From Pseudoroseomonas cervicalis (GTDB taxonomy: Bacteria > Pseudomonadota > Alphaproteobacteria > Acetobacterales > Acetobacteraceae): a DNA stretch of 64,000 bases. Position 1 is the first letter of the stretch. Every line of letters begins with the position of its first letter. The notes under the pieces are model-generated. The model did not search any database. It worked only from the letters and a program-made list of their open reading frames with translations, and was not told where the DNA came from. A program made the position numbers and the translations under genes. Where the stretch lies: positions 847,001 through 911,000 of the forward strand of contig NZ_JAUTAJ010000004.1 in NCBI RefSeq assembly GCF_030818485.1. Direction: 5' to 3'. Shown here piece after piece: positions 34,269 to 43,039 of this stretch.

Positions 34269-35903
34269 ATGCCACGTCCGACCGCTTTCCTGACACGGCG
34301 CGGCCTGCCCGCCCTGGCCCTGCTGCCGGCGCTGCTGCTGGGCGGGCCGGCCTCGGCGCAGACGCTGCGCATCGCGCTCTCCGCCGAGACCACCTCGGCC
34401 GACCCGCACAATTACGCGCTGACGCCCAACAACACGCTGCGCCAGCATGTCTTCGAGGCGCTGGTGGATATCGATGCCGACCTCCGGGTGCAGCCGGCCC
34501 TGGCGGAGCGCTGGGAGCGGCAGGGCGACCTGAGCTGGATCTTCCATCTCCGCCCCGGCGTGCGCTTCCACAATGGCCAGGAATTCGGCGCGCCGGACGT
34601 GCTGTTCAGCTATTGCCGCACGCTGAACAATGAGGGGGAGGTGGTCTCCTCCTATTCCCGCCTGGCGCGGCGCCTGGCCAAGGTCGAGGTGCTCGATGAG
34701 CGCACACTGCGCCTGACCACGCGTGAGCCCGAGCCGCTGCTGCTGAATGATCTGAGCAATCTGGCGATTCTGCCGCGCAATCTGATCCAGGCTGCCTCGC
34801 TGGATTTCTCGGCGAGCGACAATTGCGGCCATGCCGGCCCCTGGCCCACCGCCGCCCAGTTCAACGACACCAGCGCGGCCATTGGCACCGGCCCCTACCG
34901 GCTGCGCAGCTACAGCCGCAGCGCGGCCACCGAGCTCACCCGCTTCGACGGCTATTGGGGCGAGAAGCCGCATTGGGAGACCGTCCGCCTGACGCCGGTG
35001 ACCGCCGCCGGGCCACGCCTGGCCGGGCTGCTGGCCGGCGACCACGACCTGATCGAGAGCCCGGCCACCGGCGACCTGCCGCGGCTGCGCGAGAATGCCG
35101 CCATCCATGTCTCGGCCAAGCCGACCACCCGGCTGATCTTCCTGCAGCTCGACGTGGCGCGCGCGCCCAGCCCCTTCGTGCAGGGCGGGCAGGGGGCGAA
35201 CCCGCTGCAGGATGTGCGGGTGCGCCAGGCGCTGTCCCTGGCGATCGACCGCCAGGCGATCCAGCAGCGGGTGATGGACGGCATCGCCACACCCGCCGGC
35301 CAGTACCTGCCGGAGGGCATGGCCGGCACCGTGCCCGGCCTGCCGGTGCTGCCCCATGACCCCGCCCGCGCCCGCGCCCTGCTGCGCGAGGCCGGCTATC
35401 CGGACGGATTCAGCCTGACCTTCCACGCCACCAACAACCGCTACATCAACGATGCCAGGCTGGCCCAGGTGCTGGCGCAGTTCTGGCAGCGCATCGGGGT
35501 GAAGGTGGAGCTCGACGCCATGCCGAGCTCGGTCTTCTTCGGCCGGCGTGGCAAGCGGGAGTTCAGCGTCGCCATGGGCGGCTGGTCGGCCGATGCGGCG
35601 GAGACGCTGATGTTCTTCCGCTCCTGGCTGATGAGCACCAACCGCGACCGCGGCATCGGTACCAGCAATTACGGTGGCTGGTCGGAGCCGCGCTTCGACG
35701 GCCCGGCGCAGCAGGCCATGGCGACGATGGACGATGCCGCGCGCGACGCGCTGCTGCGCCAGGCGAGCCAGGTGGCGCTGGAGCAGATGCCGGTGATCCC
35801 GGTGCATTTCGAGAATGCCGTCTGGGCCTCGCGCCAGGGCTTCCGCTACGCCGGCCGCGTCGACCAGACGACGATGGCCACCGAGGTCAAGCCGGCGCCC
35901 TGA
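34269..35903 (+). CDS. Peptide-type ABC transporter substrate-binding protein
   Basis: A 544-residue periplasmic binding protein of family 5 (DppA/OppA type). The signal peptide MPRPTAFLTRRGLPALALLPALLLGG ends near PASAQ. The core carries HVFEALVDIDADLRVQPALAE, WIFHLRPGVRFHNGQEF and DVRVRQALSLAIDR, the hallmarks of this family. Ligands are peptides, nickel, glutathione or related solutes. No permease or ATPase gene is adjacent, so it is an orphan here. The start follows AGGAGATGCCGCC. Confidence 0.9.
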   Translation: MPRPTAFLTRRGLPALALLPALLLGGPASAQTLRIALSAETTSADPHNYALTPNNTLRQHVFEALVDIDADLRVQPALAERWERQGDLSWIFHLRPGVRFHNGQEFGAPDVLFSYCRTLNNEGEVVSSYSRLARRLAKVEVLDERTLRLTTREPEPLLLNDLSNLAILPRNLIQAASLDFSASDNCGHAGPWPTAAQFNDTSAAIGTGPYRLRSYSRSAATELTRFDGYWGEKPHWETVRLTPVTAAGPRLAGLLAGDHDLIESPATGDLPRLRENAAIHVSAKPTTRLIFLQLDVARAPSPFVQGGQGANPLQDVRVRQALSLAIDRQAIQQRVMDGIATPAGQYLPEGMAGTVPGLPVLPHDPARARALLREAGYPDGFSLTFHATNNRYINDARLAQVLAQFWQRIGVKVELDAMPSSVFFGRRGKREFSVAMGGWSADAAETLMFFRSWLMSTNRDRGIGTSNYGGWSEPRFDGPAQQAMATMDDAARDALLRQASQVALEQMPVIPVHFENAVWASRQGFRYAGRVDQTTMATEVKPAP

Positions 35904-35923
35904 GCCGCCCGCTGCCCCGCCTG

Positions 35924-35957
35924 GGCCCGGTGCCGCTGCGGTGCCGGGCCGTCTTTT
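35924..35957 (+). terminator. Terminator after the binding-protein gene
   Basis: GGCCCGG (35924-35930) pairs with CCGGGCC (35944-35950), with a smaller inner GCCGC/GCGGT pairing, and GTCTTTT follows. Confidence 0.55.
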
Positions 35958-36016
35958 CCTGCCCGGCCGGAGGCGGCTGATGCCGTGCCGGCGGGGCCCC
36001 GCTGCAGGATCCTGCC

Positions 36017-36910
36017 ATGTCCTTTGCCGACACCCTGGCCCGCGCGCTTGCCACGCCCGGCCGCCACGCCATTCCCTTCACCGACGAGGCCGGCGATCCC
36101 ACCCGCCCGGTGACGCTGCATTGCTACCGCCCGGAAGGCTGCACGCCGGACAGCCGCGTTGTCCTGGTGCAGCACGGCATGGGTCGCAATGGCGACGAGT
36201 ATCGCGATTTCTGGATCCCGGCCGCGGACCGGCACAATCTGCTGATCGTGGCGCCGACCTTCGCGGACGCCGAATATCCCGGCGCCGAGCTGTACAATAA
36301 CGGCCATGTGCTGGATTCCGCCGGCCAGCTGCGCCCCGCCGCGCAATGGGGCTACGCCATTCCGGCCCGCGTCTTTGCCTGGCTGCGCCAGGCCGGGGTG
36401 ACACGGCAGGAAAAAGCCTTCCTGTTCGGCCATTCGGCCGGCGGCCAGTTCGGCCACCGCATGGCGGCGACGCAGGATCTGGCCCCGTTCCAGGCCATCA
36501 CCGTGGGCAATCCCGGCTGGTACACCCTGCCCACGCTGGAAAAAGCCTTTCCTGAAGGGATGGGTGGCATCGGGCTGGACGAGGCGGCGCTGCTGCGTCT
36601 GCTGGCCTATCCCATGACCATCCTGGCCGGCGAGCAGGATATCGAGACCTCCGGCCCCAGCCTGCCGGCCCAGCCGGCCGCCCTGGCCCAGGGGCCGCAC
36701 CGCTTCGCCCGCGCGCAGAACTACTTTGCCGCCGGCCGGGCGGAAGCCGCGCGGCGTGGTGTGGAATGCCGCTGGCAGCTGGTGAAGGTGCCGCATATCG
36801 GCCATGACGGCGCCGCCATGTCCCGCGTCTGCGCCAGCCTGTGGTTCGATGGCGTGCTGCCGGAGGATGCGGTGCTGCGGCAATGGGGCGGCGCGGCCGG
36901 CGCGCTCTGA
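36017..36910 (+). CDS. Alpha/beta hydrolase (esterase/depolymerase-like)
   Basis: A 297-residue alpha/beta-hydrolase. The nucleophile elbow is FLFGHSAGGQFGHR, preceded by an oxyanion segment VQHGMGRNGDEYRDFW. The acid is the Asp in LAGEQDIETSG and the His is in VPHIGHDGAAMS. It resembles the family that includes PHB depolymerase-like and feruloyl-esterase-like proteins. No signal peptide is visible, so it acts in the cytosol. The substrate is unknown. It lies 113 bp after the substrate-binding protein gene. Confidence 0.78.
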   Translation: MSFADTLARALATPGRHAIPFTDEAGDPTRPVTLHCYRPEGCTPDSRVVLVQHGMGRNGDEYRDFWIPAADRHNLLIVAPTFADAEYPGAELYNNGHVLDSAGQLRPAAQWGYAIPARVFAWLRQAGVTRQEKAFLFGHSAGGQFGHRMAATQDLAPFQAITVGNPGWYTLPTLEKAFPEGMGGIGLDEAALLRLLAYPMTILAGEQDIETSGPSLPAQPAALAQGPHRFARAQNYFAAGRAEAARRGVECRWQLVKVPHIGHDGAAMSRVCASLWFDGVLPEDAVLRQWGGAAGAL

Positions 36911-36937
36911 CCCGCCCGGGATGCTCTTGCGGGGAAA

Positions 36938-36966
36938 TTGACAAATACCACATCTCTGTGTGTGTA
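36938..36966 (+). promoter_or_regulatory. Sigma70-like promoter of the ATP-grasp gene
   Basis: TTGACA (36938-36943), a 17-bp spacer and TGTGTA (36961-36966), overlapping a TATA-like TGTATA two bases on, form a near-consensus promoter in an AT-rich stretch. The start codon lies about 29 bases downstream. Confidence 0.68.
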
Positions 36967-36994
36967 TATGTCACGAATTCCGCAGGAGCGTCCC

Positions 36995-37981
36995 GTGAGC
37001 ACCGTCCACGTCATCCACGAGAATCCCGCCTGGCTGCCGCCGCTGGCCGAGGCCTTCGACCGCATCGGCCTGCCCTGGGCGGAGATGGACCTCTCGCGCG
37101 GCGTGTTCGACCTGTCGCGGCCGCCGCCGGAAGGCGTGTTCTACAACCGCATGAGCGCCTCCTCGCACACCCGCGGCCATCGCTACGCGGCGGAGCTGAC
37201 GGCAGGGGTGCTGGCCTGGCTGACGCGGCATGGCCGCCGCGTGGTGAATGGCCCGGCCGCGCTGGATCTGGAGATCAGCAAGGTCCGGCAATATGCGGCG
37301 CTGGAAAGCGCGGGTCTGACCATTCCACGCACCGTCATGGTGCAGGACGACCATGAGGCGTTGCTGGCCGCGGCGCGCCGGCATTTCGCCCCGGGGCCGC
37401 TGATCCTGAAGCCCAATCGCGGCGGCAAGGGGCTGGGCGTGCGGCTCTTCGCCTCGGTCGAGGCCCTGGCCGAGCATCTGCAGGCCGCCCCGGCCGAGGA
37501 GGCGCCGGTCGACGGCATCTGGCTGCTGCAGGAGCAGATCCGCGCCACGCGCCCGGTCATCACCCGCGCCGAATTCGCCGGCGGCCGCTTCGTCTATGCG
37601 GTGGAGGTGGACACCAGCGCCGGCTTCGAGCTGTGCCCGGCCGATGTCTGCGCCGTGGGTGACGCTTTCTGCCCGGTCGGCACCGCCCCGGCCGCGCCGC
37701 CGCCCGCGCCGCGTTTCCGCGTGCTGAAGGAAGGGATCGAGCCCGGCCTGCGCAGCAAGCTGGAAGGCTTCCTGGCGCGCGCCGGCGTCGATGTGGCCGG
37801 CATCGAGTTCATCCGTGACGCCGAGGGCCAGGTCTTCGTCTACGACGTCAACACCAACACCAACTACAATGCGGAGGCCGAGGCCGAAGCCGGTGTCGCA
37901 GGCACCGAGCGCTCCGGCCCTGGCGCGCTGGCCGCCTTCCTGGCCGGCGAGTTGGCCCGCACGCACCGCCAGGCCGCCTGA
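36995..37981 (+). CDS. ATP-grasp (RimK-like) ligase of unknown substrate
   Basis: A 328-residue ATP-grasp enzyme. The central part shows KVRQYAALESAGLTIPRTVMV, then the ATP-binding LILKPNRGGKGLGVRLF and VDGIWLLQEQI, and the metal-binding FVYDVNTNTNYN near the C-terminus. The family joins amino acids or amines by acyl-phosphate chemistry (RimK or glutathione synthase types). No RiPP precursor or partner gene is adjacent. I chose GTG 36995 because CAGGAGCGTCCC is an ideal ribosome site; an upstream ATG at 36968 is in frame but lacks one. A strong terminator follows. Confidence 0.82.
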   Translation: MSTVHVIHENPAWLPPLAEAFDRIGLPWAEMDLSRGVFDLSRPPPEGVFYNRMSASSHTRGHRYAAELTAGVLAWLTRHGRRVVNGPAALDLEISKVRQYAALESAGLTIPRTVMVQDDHEALLAAARRHFAPGPLILKPNRGGKGLGVRLFASVEALAEHLQAAPAEEAPVDGIWLLQEQIRATRPVITRAEFAGGRFVYAVEVDTSAGFELCPADVCAVGDAFCPVGTAPAAPPPAPRFRVLKEGIEPGLRSKLEGFLARAGVDVAGIEFIRDAEGQVFVYDVNTNTNYNAEAEAEAGVAGTERSGPGALAAFLAGELARTHRQAA

Positions 37982-38025
37982 AGCGGCCGGTCCGGCCAGC
38001 GGGCGCCGGCCGGAGCAGGGTTTTC

Positions 38026-38077
38026 TGAAACAAGGCCCCGACCCCTGGTGAGCAGGGGCGGGGCCTTTCTTGTTTCA
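38026..38077. terminator. Bidirectional terminator
   Basis: A long hairpin with TGAAACAA/TTGTTTCA at the base, GGCCCCG/CGGGGCC in the middle and CCCCTG/CAGGGG at the top. It lies between the convergent ATP-grasp and EAL genes, with a T-rich side for each strand. Confidence 0.85.
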
Positions 38078-38101
38078 GCCAGGGGGGCGGGAGCCGCCGG
38101 C

Positions 38102-40546
38102 TCAGCCTGCCAGCAGCTGGCTGGCATCGCCCTCCAGGCAGAGGGCGATGAACTCGTCCGGCGCCATCGGGCGGCCCCAGAGCCAGCCCTGCACCTCATG
38201 GCAGCCGATGCTGCGCGCCTGCTCCAGCTCGCTCTCGGTCTCCACGCCCTCGGCCACCAGGCGCAGGCTCAGCGCATTGGCCATGGCGCCGATCGCCTGC
38301 AGGAAGGCGACGCCGGCGGCATCCCGCGCCGCATCGCGGATGAAGACGCGGTCGATCTTCAGCTCGTCGATCGGCAGGTGCCGCAGGCGGGAGAGGGAGG
38401 AATAGCCGGTCCCGAAATCATCGATGGCGACGGCGCAGCCCAGGCGCTGCAGCTCCCGCAGATTCTCGTCCAGCAGGCCGGGGCCGCCGATCAGCGCGCT
38501 CTCGGTCAGCTCGATGCCCAGGCGGTCGCCCGGCACGCCCTGGCGCGCCAGCCGGGCCGCGATCATGGCGGTCAGGTTGTGACGGGCCAGCTGGGCGGGG
38601 GGGAAGTTCATCGACAGGCGCTGGCCCGGGCGCAGCCGCGCCAGCAGCGGCATCACCTGGTCGAAGACGAATTCGGTGACCGGCTGGATCAGCCCGGTCT
38701 CCTCGGCCAGCGGCACGAAATCGGTGGGCGGGATCAGGCAGCCATCCTCGCGCCGCCAGCGCACCAGCGCCTCGCCGCCGGTCAGGCGGCGCTGGTCGGC
38801 GGTGTAGCGCGGCTGCACCTCGATGAAGAGGCCGCCCTGGTCGAGGGCGCGGCGCAGCCCCTGGGCGGTGGCGAAGCGGCGCGCCGCCTTGCTGCGCATG
38901 GCGCCGACGAAGCTGCGGATGCTGCCCGGGGCGCGGCCCTTGGCGTCCAGCAGGGCGATCTCGGCGGCTTCGAGCAGCCCGTCCGGGCGGGTGTCGTCAT
39001 GCGGCGCCATGGCGATGCCGATGGTCACCGGCGGCAGGCGGAAGCCGCTCTCGCCATGCCCCTCCGGCACCGCGCCCTCGACCGAGACGGCGATGCGCCC
39101 GGCCAGCACCTGCCCGGCCTCGGCATCGGCGACATCGCGCAGCAGCACGGCGAAACGGTCATTGCCGAAGCGCGCCAGCAGGCTGTCATGCGGCAGGACG
39201 TCGGCGATGCGCCGGGCGGCGGTGCGCAGCACGCGGTCGCCGGCGGCGAAGCCGATCGTGCCGTTCAGCGCGCTGAAATCGACCAGGTCGACCAGCAGCA
39301 GGGTGCAGCGGGCGCCGGGGCGCTCCAGCAGCCGGCCCAGCTCCTCCTTCAGCCGGCGCTGGTTGGGCAGGCCGGTCAGCTCATCATTGAAGGCCAGGCG
39401 CTCGATGCGCTGCTGCGCCTCATGGATGGCGGTGTTGTCGCGCAGCACGCCGATGAAGTGGCGCACCCCGTCCAGCTCCACCTCGCTCAGGCTGAAATGG
39501 ATGCGCAGCATCCGCCCGTCGCGATGGCGGGCGAAGCTCTCCTGGCCGGCGCTGCCGACCGGGGCGGGGCGCACCCGAAGATAGCGCTCCAGATAGGGCC
39601 CCAGCTCCCCGGCATCGAGCGGGTTGCCGATCTGCGAGACGTGGCGGCCATGCAGCTCCTCCACCCCCCAGCCCAGGATCTCCACCACCTTGCGGTTGGC
39701 GTAGAGGATGTGGCCATGGCTGTCGGCCAGCACCACGCCCTCGGCGATGTTCTCGACCACGGCGCGGAAGCGGTGCTCGCTTTCCGAGACGCGCTGCATG
39801 GCGTCCTGCAGCTCGGTAATGTCGCGGCCGATGGAGTGGATCTCGAGCATGCGGCCATGCTCGTCGAAGGCGGCGATCTCCACCCAATGGCGCCAGCGAT
39901 AGCCGCCGCCGGGCTGGCGCTGTCGCAGGATATGGCCCAGCAGCGGCTCGGCCGGGCTCAGCTGGGCGCGGTGGCCCATCACCGCCGCCCATTCCTCGTC
40001 CGGCAGCAGCTCGGACAGGCGGCGGCCCAGCAGATGCTGCGGGCCGCGCTGCATGGCGCGGGCATAGGCGGCGTTGACGAAGGTGAAGGTGCTGTCCGGC
40101 AGGGTGCGGCAGACCAGCGCCTCCTGCGCCAGGAAGGTGTCCACCACCAGCTGGCCGCCGGTCTGGTGCGCCATGCGTCGGCGTGCCATCTCGCCCGGGT
40201 CGATGCCGTAGCCGACCAGCAGCGCGGTCGCGCCCGTCGCATCCGGCAGCGGCACCAGCGCCATGTCCCAGTCGCGCGGGCCGGCTTCATGCGGCAGGCA
40301 GGCGGTCAGGTCGATCACCTGCCGGCCGCCCCAGGCGGCGTCGAACTGGTCGTTCAGATGCTGCGCCAGCTCGGGCGGGAACAGCTCCTCGGGGCTGCGG
40401 CCGGTCAGCGCCTCGACACTGCGGCCCGCGGCCTGGGCCAGGGCCGGATTGACCAGGACAAAACGGTATACGCCATCGAACCGCCCGGCCAGGAAGGCGG
40501 GCAGGGGGCAACGCGCCAGGAAAAGATGGAGGTCCCCTTGGGACAT
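38102..40546 (-). CDS. PAS-PAS-GGDEF(degenerate)-EAL cyclic-di-GMP phosphodiesterase
   Basis: An 814-residue cytosolic signalling protein. PAS-type segments fill about the first 370 residues (one contains VENIAEGVVLADSHGHILYANRKVVEILGW). The GGDEF-like domain follows, but its signature is FGNDRF where GGDEF is expected, so cyclase activity is unlikely. The EAL domain has the full catalytic set: GGEALVRW, SMNFPPAQL, GIELTES, AIDDFGTGYSSLSRLR, LPIDELKIDR, VAEGVET and EVQGWLWG. It should degrade c-di-GMP. No transmembrane segment is visible. The -35/-10 pair TTGCAA/CATTAT lies about 90 bp upstream of the start. Confidence 0.92.
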   Translation of the reverse strand: MSQGDLHLFLARCPLPAFLAGRFDGVYRFVLVNPALAQAAGRSVEALTGRSPEELFPPELAQHLNDQFDAAWGGRQVIDLTACLPHEAGPRDWDMALVPLPDATGATALLVGYGIDPGEMARRRMAHQTGGQLVVDTFLAQEALVCRTLPDSTFTFVNAAYARAMQRGPQHLLGRRLSELLPDEEWAAVMGHRAQLSPAEPLLGHILRQRQPGGGYRWRHWVEIAAFDEHGRMLEIHSIGRDITELQDAMQRVSESEHRFRAVVENIAEGVVLADSHGHILYANRKVVEILGWGVEELHGRHVSQIGNPLDAGELGPYLERYLRVRPAPVGSAGQESFARHRDGRMLRIHFSLSEVELDGVRHFIGVLRDNTAIHEAQQRIERLAFNDELTGLPNQRRLKEELGRLLERPGARCTLLLVDLVDFSALNGTIGFAAGDRVLRTAARRIADVLPHDSLLARFGNDRFAVLLRDVADAEAGQVLAGRIAVSVEGAVPEGHGESGFRLPPVTIGIAMAPHDDTRPDGLLEAAEIALLDAKGRAPGSIRSFVGAMRSKAARRFATAQGLRRALDQGGLFIEVQPRYTADQRRLTGGEALVRWRREDGCLIPPTDFVPLAEETGLIQPVTEFVFDQVMPLLARLRPGQRLSMNFPPAQLARHNLTAMIAARLARQGVPGDRLGIELTESALIGGPGLLDENLRELQRLGCAVAIDDFGTGYSSLSRLRHLPIDELKIDRVFIRDAARDAAGVAFLQAIGAMANALSLRLVAEGVETESELEQARSIGCHEVQGWLWGRPMAPDEFIALCLEGDASQLLAG

Positions 40547-40636
40547 AGTGTTGCGCCACCCAGTTCGAGCCAGACACGGCAGGCAGGGCCGCGGGCATAC
40601 GGTCCTGGGCCGGAAGGTCGCCCCACCGGCCTGCCC

Positions 40637-40666
40637 ATAATGTCAAATATTTGGATGTGTTTGCAA
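40637..40666 (-). promoter_or_regulatory. Promoter for the EAL gene
   Basis: TTGCAA (40661-40666) and CATTAT (minus strand, 40637-40642) spaced by 18 bp, in an AT-rich stretch, oriented toward the PAS-GGDEF-EAL gene. Confidence 0.5.
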
Positions 40667-40811
40667 GGAAAGGAGACAGCCTCCCCGGCCGGAGCGCCGC
40701 CCGGCCTGAGCAAAACATCCTGTTTCCCTTTGATTTTTAATGATCGTTAGGTAATCCGGATCAATTTCTGTCCGATGAGACATCCTCGCCTTGGTTGAAG
40801 CGGTCTGCAAT

Positions 40812-40856
40812 CTGGAATTGTGGCGCTGCCACAACGCGGCCGGCGCCACAATCCAG
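40812..40856. repeat. Long inverted repeat 3' of the amidohydrolase gene
   Basis: CTGGAATTGTGGCGC (40812-40826) and GCGCCACAATCCAG (40843-40856) pair along 14 bp with one bulged A. A smaller TTGTGGC/GCCACAA repeat sits inside. It starts six bases after the amidohydrolase stop codon and may terminate that transcript, but lacks a T run. Confidence 0.55.
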
Positions 40857-40862
40857 GGTTGG

Positions 40863-42107
40863 TCACAGGCTACGATTCGCCCGTGCCAGCACCGCCTCGA
40901 ACAGCACCTGGCAGCCGGCCTCAGCCTCCTCCGGCAGGATGCTCTCCGCCTCGTTGTGCGAGAGGCCGTCCTTGCAGGGGGTGAAGATCATCGCCGTCGG
41001 CACATGGCGGGCGACATAGACCGCGTCATGCCCGGCGCCGGAGATGATCTCCCGCGCGCTGTAGCCGAGCTTCGCCGCACCCTGCCGCACCAGCGCGACG
41101 CAGGAGGGGTCGAAGGGCTGCATCGGGATGCGGAACAGTTCCTTCAGCTCCAGCCGGCAGCCACTGGCCTCGACCAGCGCCTGGATCTCGGCGGGGAAGG
41201 TGGTGGCGAGATGCTCGATCACGGCATCCTCGGGGTGGCGGAACTCGATGGAGAAGCGCACCTCGCCCGGCACCACATTGCGGCTGTTGGGCAGGACGTG
41301 CAGCTGGCCCACCGTGCCGCGCCCATCCTCGCCGCGCTCGCGCATCAGGGCGTCGACCCGCTCAATCACCCGGGACGCGGCCACCAGCGCGTCGCGCCGG
41401 GCGGAGGGCGGGGTGGTGCCGGCATGCGCGTCCTGGCCGGTGATCACCGCATCGTACCAGACCTGCGCCTGGGCGCCGGTGACGATGCCGATCTGCCTGC
41501 CCTCGCGCTCCAGGATCGGGCCCTGCTCGATATGCAACTCGAAATAGGCATCGGCGGGGAAGGGGGCGGCCTCGTGCTCGCCCTTGTAGCCGATCGCCTC
41601 CAGCGCCGCGCCGACGCTGACGCCCTCGACATCCTGCAGCGCATAGACCTTGTCGAGCGCATAGACACCGGCCCAGGCGCCGCTGCCCATCAGGGAATGG
41701 CCGAAGCGGCTGCCTTCCTCATCGGTCCAGTTCACCAGCTCGATCGGCGCCTCGGTCTGGATGTTGAGGTCGTGCAGGGTGCGCATCACCTCGAGCCCGG
41801 CGATGACGCCGAGCGCGCCGTCGAACTTGCCGCCCGAGGGCTGGCTGTCCAGGTGGCTGCCCATCAGCACCGGCTTGCGCGACGGGTCGCGGCCCTCGCG
41901 CCGGGCGAACATGTTGCCGATGGCGTCCACCCGCATCGTCAGGCCGAGCGCCTCGCACCATTGGGTGAAACGCTGGCGCCCGGCCTTGTCCACCTCGGTC
42001 AGGGTCAGCCGCTTCACGCCGCCCTTCGGCGTGGCACCGATCTCCGCCATGCTCATCAGGCTGTCCCAGAGACGCTTGGCGTCGATCCGCTGATTGGTGC
42101 CGGACAT
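40863..42107 (-). CDS. Zn-dependent amidohydrolase (M20; allantoate/N-carbamoyl amino-acid type)
   Basis: A 414-residue M20-family enzyme of the AllC/HyuC (allantoate amidohydrolase, beta-ureidopropionase, N-carbamoyl-L-amino-acid hydrolase) group. The motifs MGSHLDSQPSGGKFDGALGV, NWTDEEGSRFGHSLMGS and HIEQGPILE are diagnostic; later SGAGHDAVYVA and GLSHNEAES supply metal and substrate contacts. It would split a ureido or amide bond during nitrogen salvage. The ATG at 42107 (MSGTNQRIDAKRLWDSL) is the conserved start. The divergent class II aldolase gene begins 88 bp away. Confidence 0.88.
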   Translation of the reverse strand: MSGTNQRIDAKRLWDSLMSMAEIGATPKGGVKRLTLTEVDKAGRQRFTQWCEALGLTMRVDAIGNMFARREGRDPSRKPVLMGSHLDSQPSGGKFDGALGVIAGLEVMRTLHDLNIQTEAPIELVNWTDEEGSRFGHSLMGSGAWAGVYALDKVYALQDVEGVSVGAALEAIGYKGEHEAAPFPADAYFELHIEQGPILEREGRQIGIVTGAQAQVWYDAVITGQDAHAGTTPPSARRDALVAASRVIERVDALMRERGEDGRGTVGQLHVLPNSRNVVPGEVRFSIEFRHPEDAVIEHLATTFPAEIQALVEASGCRLELKELFRIPMQPFDPSCVALVRQGAAKLGYSAREIISGAGHDAVYVARHVPTAMIFTPCKDGLSHNEAESILPEEAEAGCQVLFEAVLARANRSL

Positions 42108-42195
42108 CGAATTCCCCTTGGCTTGCAGGCGGGGCCATCTTGCCGCCCGGGTGACGCTCTGCAAGCCTGGGCCCGCCTTCGAAAGGAGATCCCGC

Positions 42196-42984
42196 ATGGC
42201 CCATGCCCTCGGCGCGCCGCGCAACCCGGCCATCCTGCGCAATTCGGACCTGGACGCCGCCGCGGTGCGCCAGGCGCGCATCGACCTGGCGGCCTGCTTC
42301 CGCATGGCGGCGCGGCTCGGCCTGCAGGAGGGGATCTGCAACCATTTCTCCGCCATGGTGCCGGGGCGGGATGATTTGTTCCTGGTCAACCCCTATGGCT
42401 GGGCCTTCGCCGAGGTCACCGCCTCCCGCCTGCTGGTCTGCGACTTCCAGGGCAATGTGGTGGCGGGCGAGGGCACGCCGGAAGCCACGGCCTTCTACAT
42501 CCATGCAAGGCTGCATATGCGCCATCCGCGCGCCCGGGCCGCCTTCCACACCCACATGCCCAACGCCACGGCGCTGTCCATGCTGGAGGGGCCGCCGCTG
42601 GTCTGGGCCGGGCAGACGGCGCTGAAATTCTACGGCCGCACCGTGGTGGACGAGGATTACAACGGCCTGGCGCTGGACGAGGCCGAGGGCGACCGCATCG
42701 CCGACGCCATGGGCGACGCCGATATCGTCTTCATGAAGAATCACGGCGTCATGGTGGTGGGCCCCTCCATCGCCGAGGCCTGGGACGACCTCTACTATCT
42801 GGAGCGCGCCTGCGAGGTGCAGCGCCTGGCGCTGGCGACCGGCCGCCCGCTGAAGCCGGTGCCGGCCGAGCTGGCGCGGCGCACCTACGAGCAGATGCGC
42901 AGCGGCGACAGCGAGAGCGCCCGCCTGCATCTGGCAAGCTGCAAGCGCATCCTGGCGCGGGAGGAACCGGACTATCTCGACTGA
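42196..42984 (+). CDS. Class II aldolase/adducin-family protein
   Basis: A 262-residue protein of the class II aldolase/adducin family. The zinc triad is seen as HTHMP (FHTHMPNATAL) and the later His in FMKNHGVMVVG, with EGICNHFSAM and NPYGWAFAEV at the start. Members include fuculose-1-phosphate aldolase, but this subgroup (with the VVDEDYNGLALDEAEGDRI segment) is usually of unknown substrate. The ATG follows AAAGGAGATCCCGC. It is divergent from the amidohydrolase. Confidence 0.87.
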   Translation: MAHALGAPRNPAILRNSDLDAAAVRQARIDLAACFRMAARLGLQEGICNHFSAMVPGRDDLFLVNPYGWAFAEVTASRLLVCDFQGNVVAGEGTPEATAFYIHARLHMRHPRARAAFHTHMPNATALSMLEGPPLVWAGQTALKFYGRTVVDEDYNGLALDEAEGDRIADAMGDADIVFMKNHGVMVVGPSIAEAWDDLYYLERACEVQRLALATGRPLKPVPAELARRTYEQMRSGDSESARLHLASCKRILAREEPDYLD

Positions 42985-43039
42985 GCCCGCCGGCGGCCCG
43001 GTCGCCCGCCAGCGCCGGATCGGCTTTGCCTGCCTGCTG

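Larger units (their letters stand above)
40547..40862. other. Intergenic region, partly AT-rich
   Basis: This 316-bp stretch between two minus-strand genes is partly AT-rich (40635-40800). It holds the EAL gene promoter (40637-40666) and a long hairpin (40812-40856). A 68-codon minus-strand ORF (40643-40849) is not conserved in any way I recognise. Confidence 0.6.

Noticed and set aside
40643..40849. A 68-codon minus-strand ORF in the EAL upstream region.
   Set aside because: It overlaps the promoter and hairpin, has no clear ribosome site and resembles no family.
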